Origin: Burkholderia sp. E7m39
GTDB lineage: Bacteria > Pseudomonadota > Gammaproteobacteria > Burkholderiales > Burkholderiaceae
Length of the DNA stretch: 46,300 bases
Direction: 5' to 3'
NCBI GenBank assembly: GCA_001319865.1
Contig: BBSL01000320.1
Span: 1 to 46,300 of the forward strand
A model generated the notes under the pieces. That model saw only the letters and a program-made list of their open reading frames with translations. It was not told the DNA's origin and made no database searches. Below, piece after piece: positions 17,700 through 25,825 of this stretch; position 1 is the first letter of the stretch; every line of letters begins with the position of its first letter. Position numbers and translations under genes: made by a program.

Positions 17700-18701
17700 G
17701 ATTTGCGCAAGTTAAACTGTTCGGGAACCCGGATCCGGGCCGGCATAAAGATAACCTTGCAGAGAGTGTTCTTTTGCGAGCCTAAGCCGATTGGTTCGGA
17801 CCTCGTTGTTTCATTTGCGGAACTGTTAATAATCACTATGCGCTGCGGTATCGACTGCTGTGAGCCGTTCGGTATGGTCATTGACCATCCATGCATCACA
17901 TTGGCCACGTATCTGTTGACAGTTGTGACATGAGCTTCGTATCCCCTCCCACCTGCCTATCAGTTTCCCGCCTCGCAAGGGCACGGTTGATATTAACAAG
18001 TTCCGGGTCTGCCGCGACGGCGCATACGTATGCGCCGATATACTTCGGTATGTTTTACTTAGACGTCTTTTCGAAACGTGTCCAAAAAAACATTCCGTTA
18101 TCGTGTGGATTGTAGAGCGTTGTGCGAGTCAAGTTAGTGTGAATCACGTCGTTACGCGGTAACGAAAATCCCATTCAAGCGGCGAGACTGTTCGCGGACG
18201 TTTGGAACGAACGGCGATATTCTTATGCGACTGTTGCGAGTGGCGAGCGCGTGGCGCCTGTTGCAGGAGCGCGCACCCGGTAAGCTCGCCGCAGCGAGGA
18301 TGCTGATGACGGAAGACCAGCGTTCCGCGTTTGCAGCGAAGTGATGGGGCTTATCTGTCGGCTCTTTCACCTCAAAGAGGTCATGCTGGACTTGGCCACG
18401 GACCGCGACGGTTGAGCATCGGGCCGGTCTTTTGAACCTCGGCGGTATGATTCGGACAGCCGGCGCAGCGTTCGCGCGATGGTCGGTGATTCAGCCGAGC
18501 ATTGCGACCTGGTGTCGTCACCGTCAGAGAGCGACGCAGGTGTAGGGAGGGCACTTGATTGCATCCCCGGTGACGGCATATGGGTGCAATATATGAGGGA
18601 CGTCTACGGGCAAACTGCCCGTAAGAGGCAAAGAGGGGCATCAGGCGTTCGAGCTGAAGCGGTGCTGGCGGGTGATGTGTCTTCTTCCGGAAGTCGAATC
18701 G
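17700..18701. other. One-kilobase stretch without a recognisable gene
   Basis: No open frame here matches a family. It contains the second GTTAC-N3-GTAAC palindrome at 18151-18163 and probably the promoters of the kinase operon and the DedA gene. The part from 18180 to 18640 is GC-rich with short frames on both strands and may be relic coding sequence. Confidence 0.4.
18151..18163. repeat. Palindrome GTTAC-N3-GTAAC, copy 2 of 3
   Basis: GTTACGCGGTAAC, in a gene-free gap about 540 bp before the DedA-rhodanese gene. The flanks do not resemble those of the other two copies, so it is not simply part of a longer repeat. Confidence 0.45.
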
Positions 18702-19712
18702 ATGCTTCGAGAACTGATTGCTGAGTACGGTTTGCCGCTGGTTTTTCTGAACGTACTGTTAGAGTCGCTTGGCTTGCCAGTGCCGGCGATGCCGACGCTT
18801 TTACTAACCGGCGTAATCACCTCGCTGGTAGGCGGCCATGAGAACGTGTGGTCGATGAGGCTATCCCTGTTTAATGTTGTTCTCGTTGCAACGAGTTCGG
18901 CCCTCGTGGGCGACTTGTTGTGGTTTTGGCTGGGGCGACGTTACGGGAGCCGCGTCCTGAGATTCCTATGCAGCATTTCGGTATCGCGCGACAGTTGTGT
19001 GAGTAAGAGCAGCGAGCTTTTTGGAAAGTTCGGCGTTCGTGTGCTTGTCGTAACCAAGTTTTTTCCGGGCCTTTCTACGCTCGCGGTGCCGGTGGCTGGT
19101 GCGATGGGCGTGTCTCTCATCAATTTTCTCTTTTACGATGCCGTCGGGACTGCGCTTTGGGCGACTGTCGGGGTAGCTCTCGGATCGCTGTTTGCTGATA
19201 TTGTAGAACCGATTCTTAACGTCCTCGACTGGTTGGGTTTGGGGACAGGGATCATTGCGTCGATTTCTATGGTTATTTACGTATGGATCCGATGGCGACA
19301 CCGAGTGACCCTGCTCCGGCGTTTGCGCATGCCTAGGGTCGACGCTGTGCAGCTTGATGCGTTGCTGACGCAAGAGCCTCCGCCATGCGTCATCGATGCG
19401 CGACGAGGGCTGAGGCGACAGAGCGACCCTGTGCGCATCCCAGGCGCGATCGTGCTTGACCACGGTGCATCGGTAGAGCAGCTGGACGGATTAGACAGGA
19501 GCATGAAATTTGTCGTTTACTGCGACTGTCCAAACGAAGTGAGTGCCGCATTACTCGCGGAGCAAATGAAGACGCAAGGGTACAGCCATGTGTTTCCTCT
19601 CGCCGGAGGACTTGAAGCATGGCGGGCTGCCGGTTTCGCTCTCGAGCCGCTCTTGCTCGACGAGGCGACGCGAGAGGCAGTGGACAAGATTCATGTCCGA
19701 TCCGCGTCATGA
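18702..19712 (+). CDS. DedA-family membrane protein fused to a rhodanese domain
   Basis: 336 residues from the ATG at 18702, which has GGAAG eight bases upstream. Residues 1-200 are a DedA/SNARE-associated domain with several membrane helices; LLESLGLPVPAMPTLL and TKFFPGLSTLAVPVAGAMG are its signatures. Residues about 210-320 form a cytoplasmic rhodanese domain: CVIDARRG, IPGAIVLDH, and the active-site loop VVYCDCPNE with Cys274 in the sulfur-carrier position, ending AGGLEAWRAAGF. DedA proteins act in lipid flipping and membrane potential homeostasis; such fusions with rhodanese occur in proteobacteria. All rhodanese key residues are present. Upstream is a gene-free kilobase and downstream an IS607-like remnant, so it is probably transcribed alone. 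Confidence 0.9.
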   Translation: MLRELIAEYGLPLVFLNVLLESLGLPVPAMPTLLLTGVITSLVGGHENVWSMRLSLFNVVLVATSSALVGDLLWFWLGRRYGSRVLRFLCSISVSRDSCVSKSSELFGKFGVRVLVVTKFFPGLSTLAVPVAGAMGVSLINFLFYDAVGTALWATVGVALGSLFADIVEPILNVLDWLGLGTGIIASISMVIYVWIRWRHRVTLLRRLRMPRVDAVQLDALLTQEPPPCVIDARRGLRRQSDPVRIPGAIVLDHGASVEQLDGLDRSMKFVVYCDCPNEVSAALLAEQMKTQGYSHVFPLAGGLEAWRAAGFALEPLLLDEATREAVDKIHVRSAS

Positions 19713-19727
19713 GAAGTGGGGTTTACA

Positions 19728-20925
19728 GCAGTAACCGTTGAATCTGCACAAACCTGATCACGACGTTAGAAGCCGTTGCTACATGAGATATCAAGAGGAG
19801 ATATCTCATGCGACTATTATCGATTGGCTAGACTGCGGCAGAGCTGGGCGTCGCAGTTGGCACATTGCGGCGCTGGCATCGGCAAGGGCTGATACTGCCG
19901 CTCGGCCGGCCTGTCGGTGGACATCGACGGTACCAACGTGAGGCGGTACAGACAGCCCTCGGCGCGGAGAAGGTTGCTTCGGGAAAGACGGTCGGGTATG
20001 TGCGCGTTTGCTCGCACGACTAGGCTGCACCGCTCAAAACGCAGGCCGCGAGACTCGAAAGGTACTGCGCCGACGCCGGCATCACGGATATCGAGGTCTT
20101 CGCCGATCTGGGCAGCGGGCTGAACTATCGGAAGAAGGGACTGCAACGACTGCTGGGTGACATTGTTCGTGGCAGCGCGCACGCTTGGTGCTGGTCACGA
20201 AAGACCGGCTACTGTGCTTCGGCAGCGCACCGCTGTTCCGTATCTGCGAGGTCTCTCACGTCGAAGTCGTCGTGCTCGACGAGCGCGCGAGCTCTGACCA
20301 GCGCAACGCGCTGCTATCGGACGCACTGATGGCGGCCGTGGCATGGGCGAAAGACGCCCAAGCCCATCGTCGCCGAGGATCTCGACTTTTCCTCGAAGAA
20401 GGCGGCAATGGCGCAGCTTGATCCGGAGGGAGCCCGGATGCTCTCGGGGCTGCTCTACGCGAAATACCGGCAACCGCTTGAGGCGAAGTGCTTCCGTGCA
20501 GATGTCGAACTCATAAAAATTGATCCAGCCTGTACGTCGACCATCGGTGCGGTGAGATACGCATCGCGACGGGGCTGGCGTGTGCATGCCGCTGCGGCGG
20601 GCGTTATCGCCCGCCGTGGGCAGAAGTTGACTGAACGTCTGCCACGCGCCGGTACGGTCATCGGTGTTCCGGTGCGCGGCGGTCATCATGCCCTCGAGCA
20701 CCTGTAAGGAAAGGCGGTGATTCGCGTGTTTCAGGCTGGCGCGGCGTTCATGCAGCATACAGATGTGTGGTGTGCGAGTGCTGGCTCGCCACACGGCGCG
20801 GCTCGCCGCGACCGGGTGCGAAAGGCACTCACGGTGGCCGCGCTCGCGCCGCGCCGCGCACAGGGACGACCGTTTGCCCGGTGAAGACAAACTGCATGAG
20901 CAGATTTGTGCAGCTGTAAACTAAC
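19728..20925 (+). mobile_element. IS607-like remnant with internal deletion, copy B
   Basis: The left end (CAGCAGTAACCG, TCTGCACAAACCTG) and the right end (GCAGATTTGTGCAGC, read as complement GCTGCACAAATCTGC) both survive. tnpA begins with the proper ATG at 19808 but carries TAG at codon 8 (GAG to TAG). The recombinase part reads YVRVCSHD and then a stop, with Cys in place of the catalytic Ser. It continues DIEVFADLGSGLNYRKKGLQ and CEVSHVEVVVLDERAS, then joins directly to the C-terminal third of a TnpB near 20340. The middle and N-terminus of tnpB are deleted. The element cannot move by itself. Confidence 0.8.
20340..20890 (+). pseudogene. C-terminal fragment of a TnpB-like nuclease gene
   Basis: IVAEDLDFSSKKAAMAQLDP at about 20363 has the Glu of a RuvC-II-like motif, and IDPACTSTIGAVRYASRRGW near 20518 the Asp of RuvC-III. 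HAAAAGVIARRGQKLTERLP follows. These belong to the large TnpB-like proteins of IS607-type elements. The fragment lacks its N-terminus and RuvC-I, and stops at 20707 after a change of frame; GAAFMQHTDVWCASAGSPHG downstream is a further piece of the same C-terminus. It is non-functional. Confidence 0.65.
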
Positions 20926-20965
20926 GATGGATTCATAGTCTGCGCCTGACGAGTGCCATTGCGCG

Positions 20966-21652
20966 TCAGAGCCGGGAGATGGCCGCCGCAATGATGACAG
21001 AGCAAAGAAATAGCGACAGTGCGCGGCTTGCGGAGATCATCGCTGGGCTCCGAATTCCGGTTGGTAAATACCGTATTCCGGTTGCCATTGGTCGAACCAG
21101 ATCTTGTCGTTTCGCGCCCCAATACAGTGCAATAACTGCAATGTGGATAGTGACAAACGCCATTAAAACTGAGAACAGTAGCCCGTGCAAAGATACGAGC
21201 ATATTTGAGGTATCCCCGGAGAAGATGCCGAAAAGCGGTCCTACCCGGGCTACGTCGTTATAGGCATATAGTCCGGTCAATACCTGCATCGACAGTACCA
21301 GGATGAGCGCAATCACCATCCATCCACCGGCAGGCGTGTGCCCGACGTACTTCGTAGCAGCGTTGGAAAAGAAGCAACGCGCATAGGCCAACGCGTCCGA
21401 GGGACGTACAAGGAACCGCCTAAAACGCGCTGTTTCGCTACCCCAAAAGCCCAACAGAATCCGGAAAATCAGTAGGGTAAGGGTTAATTGCCCGAGACGA
21501 ACGTGCCACGTCATCCAGTTGTATCGCGATGTCACATACGCCGCGATGACGAGACAGACGATCGACCAGTGAAAAATTCTCACCGACCGGTCCCACACCC
21601 GTACAGGAACGCATTCGGTTTCAGGGGAAAGTAGCTCTGATGCCTTATCCAA
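20966..21652 (-). CDS. Cytochrome b561-type diheme membrane protein
   Basis: 228 residues with four main hydrophobic helices. RVWDRSVRIFHW carries His28, WMTWHVRLGQ His50, SLHGLLF His156 and TIHIAVIAL His170, the usual ligands of two b hemes; GHTPAGGWM at 104-112 is a conserved loop of the b561/Ni-Fe-hydrogenase cytochrome b family. The protein should pass electrons between the quinone pool and a periplasmic partner. The start is TTG at 21652 with GAG seven bases upstream; no ATG is available near it. A C-terminal extra hydrophobic stretch (ALSLFLCSVIIAAAI) is unusual and may be a fifth helix. It stands alone, beside an IS607-like remnant, so its partner cytochrome is not evident. Confidence 0.88.
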   Translation of the reverse strand: MDKASELLSPETECVPVRVWDRSVRIFHWSIVCLVIAAYVTSRYNWMTWHVRLGQLTLTLLIFRILLGFWGSETARFRRFLVRPSDALAYARCFFSNAATKYVGHTPAGGWMVIALILVLSMQVLTGLYAYNDVARVGPLFGIFSGDTSNMLVSLHGLLFSVLMAFVTIHIAVIALYWGAKRQDLVRPMATGIRYLPTGIRSPAMISASRALSLFLCSVIIAAAISRL

Positions 21653-21729
21653 AATTCACTCTTTTTGGGCAATATAGTCGCAGGAGTTTATGCTGAGAGT
21701 GTACGTCGTGCGAGCCGCCTTCCATGTGT

Positions 21730-21782
21730 ATGCAATGCAGATATTTGGTATCGCTGTTTTATACAAAGGTATCGCATTGCAT
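21730..21782. promoter_or_regulatory. Long-spaced inverted repeat upstream of the cytochrome b561 gene
   Basis: ATGCAATGC at 21730-21738 and GCATTGCAT at 21774-21782 are exact complements, 35 bases apart. Between them GGTATCGC occurs twice (near 21748 and 21768). It lies 78 bp upstream of the TTG start and within the region shared with the rightward DUF3331 gene. Confidence 0.4.
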
Positions 21783-22159
21783 TCAGTACGCGCAATAACC
21801 TCTAAACTGCCCCGAGGGAGATTTGACGTCCACCGTCACATTGTGGACACAAAATGCCGGGAGTTTTGGTCGGTGCTTTGGAAGCAAGAGATAGGGTGCT
21901 TAGGCGCAATTGCGCGGCGAATATACCGACGGATGCGGTGGCGATACGCAGTGAATATTGTAGCGTTGCGTCTTCATCGCTAACATGCGCTCGGAGTCCC
22001 GTTAGAGCGGTAAAAACATGGGCTGCCCAACCTGGGCCGCGCGCACTGGGCTTGCATGATGACCACCGTCAAGCTCGTCTCTCAGGAGGGAGCTGCGCTT
22101 GTGTGAGCGGGATCGAGAAGTTCACTAATCGTGATATGGACCGACGAAGAAGGTGTCAA

Positions 22160-22582
22160 ATGACTCTAGAAACTCGCGAAGACATTATAGAGAGAGCGTT
22201 GCTGCGCCTTTTAGCGCCGCAACCGGCTACAAAAGTAGCGCATGCTAAAAAGAAAAAATTCCGACATTCAAAAACCATGCTCCGCGAGGAGGGGGGGGGA
22301 ATTCCGGAGAAAGAACGGCTGCCCGCAAAGATTTCGATAATAGAACGGCTTTCATCCGTCACGCTTAGTATTTGCTGGAGCGATTCGACGACCGGGTATT
22401 TCGGCGAACAGGTCTGGAGAATGGGTTTAGCACACGGTCGATCATTCTGCGCGCTGAGTGGGATGCCGATAAAGATCGGCGATTCAGTGTTTCGACCATG
22501 GGTGAGCGTAACGCGCGCACCAGCGAACAGTCATCGAATGATCCTCGCGTCATGCGTACGCGTCCCGACGTCACACCGGTGA
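22160..22582 (+). CDS. DUF3331 domain-containing protein
   Basis: 140 residues, the same length as the paralogue at 7982-8404. The domain reads LSICWSDSTTGYFGEQVWRM near 69, FCALSGMPIKIGDSVFRP at 96-113 and ANSHRMILA at 122-130. The N-terminal part is basic (HAKKKKFRHSK near 28). AAGGTG upstream supports the ATG at 22160; longer frames to 21854 have no better site. A run of nine G at 22291-22299 lies inside the frame near codon 45, where slippage would destroy the conserved domain. Function is unknown; the family is typical of Burkholderiaceae. Neighbours are a cytochrome b561 gene (divergent) and a small membrane protein (same direction). Confidence 0.82.
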   Translation: MTLETREDIIERALLRLLAPQPATKVAHAKKKKFRHSKTMLREEGGGIPEKERLPAKISIIERLSSVTLSICWSDSTTGYFGEQVWRMGLAHGRSFCALSGMPIKIGDSVFRPWVSVTRAPANSHRMILASCVRVPTSHR

Positions 22583-22725
22583 TTTCGGGGCATTGATCAA
22601 ACTGACAATGCGTTTTCTTTTGCACTAGTTGTGGCACAGCTGGTCAAATTTCTTCCGGCACCGCTGCATAAGCCAGTTAGGAATTCCGAGCGCGGGCTTC
22701 CCAGGTCATAAATCACGGAGCGAGC

Positions 22726-23190
22726 ATGCCGGCCACCACTCGTGTGAGCAGCAGTGAGAAACGTCTCCAAAACGTAGCTAGTCGGATCAAGTCCTTCCGT
22801 GACGAAGAGGCAGGGTTCATGGCTAGTCTGTTTCACATAGTTCTGCGAAAGGCGCATCGTACGCTTCCGCTATCAGTCGCACTATGGTCAATACTGGAGC
22901 TGCCAATCGAGTTGATACTCGCGCAATCATGGCCGGAGCGTTTCGCTTCGGCAGCAGGGCGACTAATTTGGGTCGTGTTGGCGCTTGGGACGATATACAA
23001 GATTCGGTTTGTCAAGCGCATATTTCATTTCCTCTGTGCGGTCAGCTCGATCGTTGTTGCGCAGGCGCTGCCGATGGCATATGAATCGTGTTTGCTGGTA
23101 TTCAGCGTGCTGGTGGTGGATCTCTTTCTTAAAGCAATGGCCCTTTGGATAACGCTGATTGGCCCTCTTGTCGATCCGCATTCTCACTAA
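22726..23190 (+). CDS. Small hypothetical membrane protein
   Basis: 154 residues. GGAG five bases upstream supports the ATG at 22726. After a polar 40-residue N-terminus come about four hydrophobic segments: LPLSVALWSILELPIELILA (47-66), LIWVVLALGTIY, FHFLCAVSSIVVAQALPM and LLVFSVLVVDLFLKAMALWI. I recognise no family. It follows the DUF3331 gene by 143 bp on the same strand. The A/T-rich codon choice is like the DUF3331 neighbour. It could start at 22819 (MASLFHI) if the polar part is not translated. Confidence 0.6.
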   Translation: MPATTRVSSSEKRLQNVASRIKSFRDEEAGFMASLFHIVLRKAHRTLPLSVALWSILELPIELILAQSWPERFASAAGRLIWVVLALGTIYKIRFVKRIFHFLCAVSSIVVAQALPMAYESCLLVFSVLVVDLFLKAMALWITLIGPLVDPHSH

Positions 23191-23370
23191 ACCTGAATGT
23201 GCCTAAGCATCGGCGTTCTGCCCGGGTTGGCGCGATGAGATCTTTGCTCTTTTCGAGATCTGATCTGAGTGCCGCACAATAGCTTTTTTGAACCGAGAGT
23301 GTGCTTTCCAGGGCCTGCTTCTATTGCGAGCGTTTCAGGTCATTCTTTAATTGGTTGTTGCGAAAAAAAA

Positions 23371-23388
23371 GCCCGCCGATAGGCGGGC
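23371..23388 (-). terminator. Rho-independent terminator on the reverse strand
   Basis: GCCCGCC-GATA-GGCGGGC is a perfect 7-bp stem. Eight A at 23363-23370 become the U tract for leftward transcription. On the forward strand only a weak T-rich run follows. It stands about 430 bp downstream of the broken leftward tnpB, the nearest gene it could serve. Confidence 0.75.
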
Positions 23389-23469
23389 GAATTCCTTTTC
23401 AAGTTCGACGACAGGGGATGTTGTCGACATAGTCAGATTATCATCGACGTAGGCGAATGGCGACGGTTC

Positions 23470-23482
23470 GTTACGCAGTAAC
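23470..23482. repeat. Palindrome GTTAC-N3-GTAAC, copy 3 of 3
   Basis: GTTACGCAGTAAC, about 80 bp right of the terminator at 23371 and left of the broken tnpB. See the copies at 7896 and 18151. Confidence 0.45.
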
Positions 23483-23796
23483 AGATCGCTACGTATGGCG
23501 GGGTGGGCAGTCCGATGTGACGTTGTTCTGCGGCGTTGACCGGCAAAACGCCACTCAGTTGCTCGTATGTTGCAGCAAGTTGCGGAACCGCAGGCTCCGC
23601 GTCAAACATCTTTCTCCGTCGACGGCGCCTTTTTCGACATGCCTCTGGCGTAGATAATGAAGTAATCGGTGCTCGACCGTTGTTGAAAGCGCGTAAGCAT
23701 GTCTTTGCGATAATCTTTCTTTCTGTCGGTAGGTCTGGTAGGTGGTCCCACGCTGCCTACGTTTTTCGCGTAAAGCGAATAAAAAGGCAGCCAAAG

Positions 23797-24912
23797 AATG
23801 CGGCACTGAACATTCTCGCGGCGGGACGTCGCCATCTTGCAGAAGGAATCCCCGTCCTTTTCGCGCCACGCGCGGCAGCCGAAGGGTGAAGGTGGGGAGG
23901 ACGTCAATCTTGATGACGCGATGATGATACGCGCCGCACTCAGGGCAGGCCCACTCTCTTATTCCCGGACCTTCCCGGCCTTTCGGGCCAGTGTGCCTGT
24001 TACAGCAGCTGCAGGTCTGGGTTGAATACCGTTCATCGACTTCATCGAACCACACGCCGGCGTGATCGCTCTTGTACTGCAGCATGGTCCGGAACAGACT
24101 CCAGCCCGCGTCAAGGACGGATTCGCCATTCGTGTCTTCGCGAGCGCTGAGGTGTTCACGTTGCCGATGAAGATGGCGCCGTAGTGCTTCACAAGCGCCG
24201 TGGAAAGTTTGTGCAGCTGGTATTCCCGTGAGTTCCGGGTCTTTGCATGGAGCGCACGTCACGCGCCTTCTTGCGGGCGCGTTGCGCTTTCGCGAGCTTC
24301 GCTTCGAGCCGGCGGTAGTGCCGGTCGAGCGTCATGACCCGAGCGTTGCTCGTCGCCGAGAAAACCTAGGGGCCGAGATCAATGCCGAGGGACTGCTCGA
24401 CTTGCCGGTAGCGGGCTTCGGCGTTTTTTTGACCTTGATGGTCACGTCCAGATACCACCGGCCGCGCGCATCCTCGCTGATGTTCCCGGCGCCGAGCTCG
24501 TATTTCGACAAACCGTAGCTGTCCCGCAGCGAGCGCGGCGTGCCCGCGAAAAACAGCTGACCGTTCCGGTAGCGGATGGCACTGGCCTTACAGTATCCAG
24601 CGGAGCGAGCGCCGCGAGCCACCTGACACGCGCGAGCGCAGTTTCGTCTTGCGCGGCTGCTTGCGGCGTGTGGCATATTCTTCGCCGATGGCCTGGCTGG
24701 TCTGCGAGTGCAGGTTCAGTCCCGCCTCGCCCGCGCCTTGGGTGAACGGATGAAAGTCATCAGCTGACAGGAAGCGTCCCTCGCGCTGCAAGACTTTCAG
24801 CGACAGTTCGTTGACATAGTTCCACACGAAATTGACCTCGCGCGCGAGCGCGCAACAGCGGTGCGTGTTTATCCTTGAATCTGACGCGCAGGACGCGGGT
24901 GGTGAATTCCAT
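23797..24912 (-). pseudogene. Broken tnpB (RNA-guided nuclease family) with inverted 3' tail
   Basis: Reading leftward from the ATG at 24912: EFTTRVLRVRFKDKHAPLL, a frameshift near 24850, then LAREVNFVWNYVNELSLKVL, QREGRFLSADDFHPFTQGAG, a shift near 24600, then FFAGTPRSLRDSYGLSKYEL and GRWYLDVTIKVKKTPKPA. In another frame near 24380 the RuvC-I motif LGIDLG is followed at once by a stop. Further left are GESVLDAGWSLFRTMLQYKS, VWFDEVDERYSTQTCSCCNR and WACPECGAYHHR, the zinc ribbon. The expected tail (NAALNILAAGRRHLAEGIPV, ending AAAEG and a stop) is found at 23797-23889 on the forward strand, so the 3' end has been inverted. At least three frameshifts make it a pseudogene. Confidence 0.8.
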
Positions 24913-25318
24913 GTGCCGATACGGTTGTTTCTCCGTACAGGCACGTCCGGATTCTTCCCTTGAAAATCACGAAAACCTGCTTTGCTGTCGACACCTCGCC
25001 TTTCGTCCACGGCCTGAAGGCCGAGGTCTTCACGCCATCCTAGGATAAAGAGCGCTTCATTTCCCATTCGTTTCAGGGCATGAGTGGATAGTACGATTGA
25101 AACGCTATGCGGCAGTATATAAGCTCGATACCCACGGGACATTGCAGCTTAAGGCGCGGCGCCATACCATCAATCGCTAGCGTTACATGCTGCCGCGTCG
25201 GGCGGTGGATACGGATAGGTCTCGACGGGCAGTAGATTTTCTTGGTTGTTCCAGACTCTCATCCAAGAAAGTCTCCCGAATAGCCAACATCGCCGAACAA
25301 GCCAACGAGGAGGTTGCA
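24913..25318. other. Leader region upstream of the HiPIP gene, no gene seen
   Basis: About 400 bp between the divergent tnpB remnant and the HiPIP gene. A leftward frame from 25142 joins the tnpB remnant but has no recognisable content. The HiPIP promoter should lie here; I see no strong -35/-10 pair. Confidence 0.4.
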
Positions 25319-25630
25319 ATGAAGTCGTGTCGCCGTGAGTTCATCGTACGAAGCGCCGTAGGGTTGGTGTCGAGTGCTTTCTTTCCGCTCGTCGCTTATG
25401 CAGCGGAGGAACTGTCCGAGACTGATCCGAGCGCAGTCGCACTCGGCTATCGAGTAGATGCGACCAAAGTCGACAAAGCCAAGTTCCCGAGGTACGCCGC
25501 CGGCCAGAACTGCGCGAACTGTCAATTCTACCAAGGCAGCGCATCTTCAAAGACTGCTGCCTGCCCACTGTTCACCGGTAAGACCGTCGAAGGGACTGGC
25601 TGGTGCAATGGGTACGCGCAAAGAGGGTAA
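25319..25630 (+). CDS. High-potential iron-sulfur protein (HiPIP)
   Basis: 103 residues. The N-terminus MKSCRREFIVRSAVGLVSSA is a Tat-type signal (twin Arg at 5-6, hydrophobic core, AYA cleavage site near 28). The mature part has four cysteines at 65, 68, 82 and 96 in the order CxxC, C, C, the ligand pattern of a [4Fe-4S] HiPIP; Tyr59 in FPRYAAGQ is the conserved tyrosine region. HiPIPs are periplasmic one-electron carriers in respiration and photosynthesis. GAGGAGG six bases before the ATG is a strong ribosome site. The next gene, 196 bp downstream in the same direction, is CcsB-like, so the two may share a transcript. The gene appears intact. Confidence 0.93.
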   Translation: MKSCRREFIVRSAVGLVSSAFFPLVAYAAEELSETDPSAVALGYRVDATKVDKAKFPRYAAGQNCANCQFYQGSASSKTAACPLFTGKTVEGTGWCNGYAQRG

Positions 25631-25825
25631 CTCACTGCTTTTTCCCGCGCGAATCGCTAGTTCTGCAACAAAATGCGTGATCGTACTTCCGTTATCCGGC
25701 GGCATCGAGTCGAATCGAAGGGGCTCTTATCCGCAGGGACGGCGCCTGCCCGAAAGCCTGTCGCCGATACACACCACATCAGGGCGCACGGCCTACCAGG
25801 CATATTTCCAGGATCGAGGTCGAAA

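Noticed and set aside
23555..24262. Reverse open frame of 235 codons as an independent gene
   Set aside because: It only contains the zinc-ribbon part of the broken tnpB; the rest is read-through into unrelated sequence.
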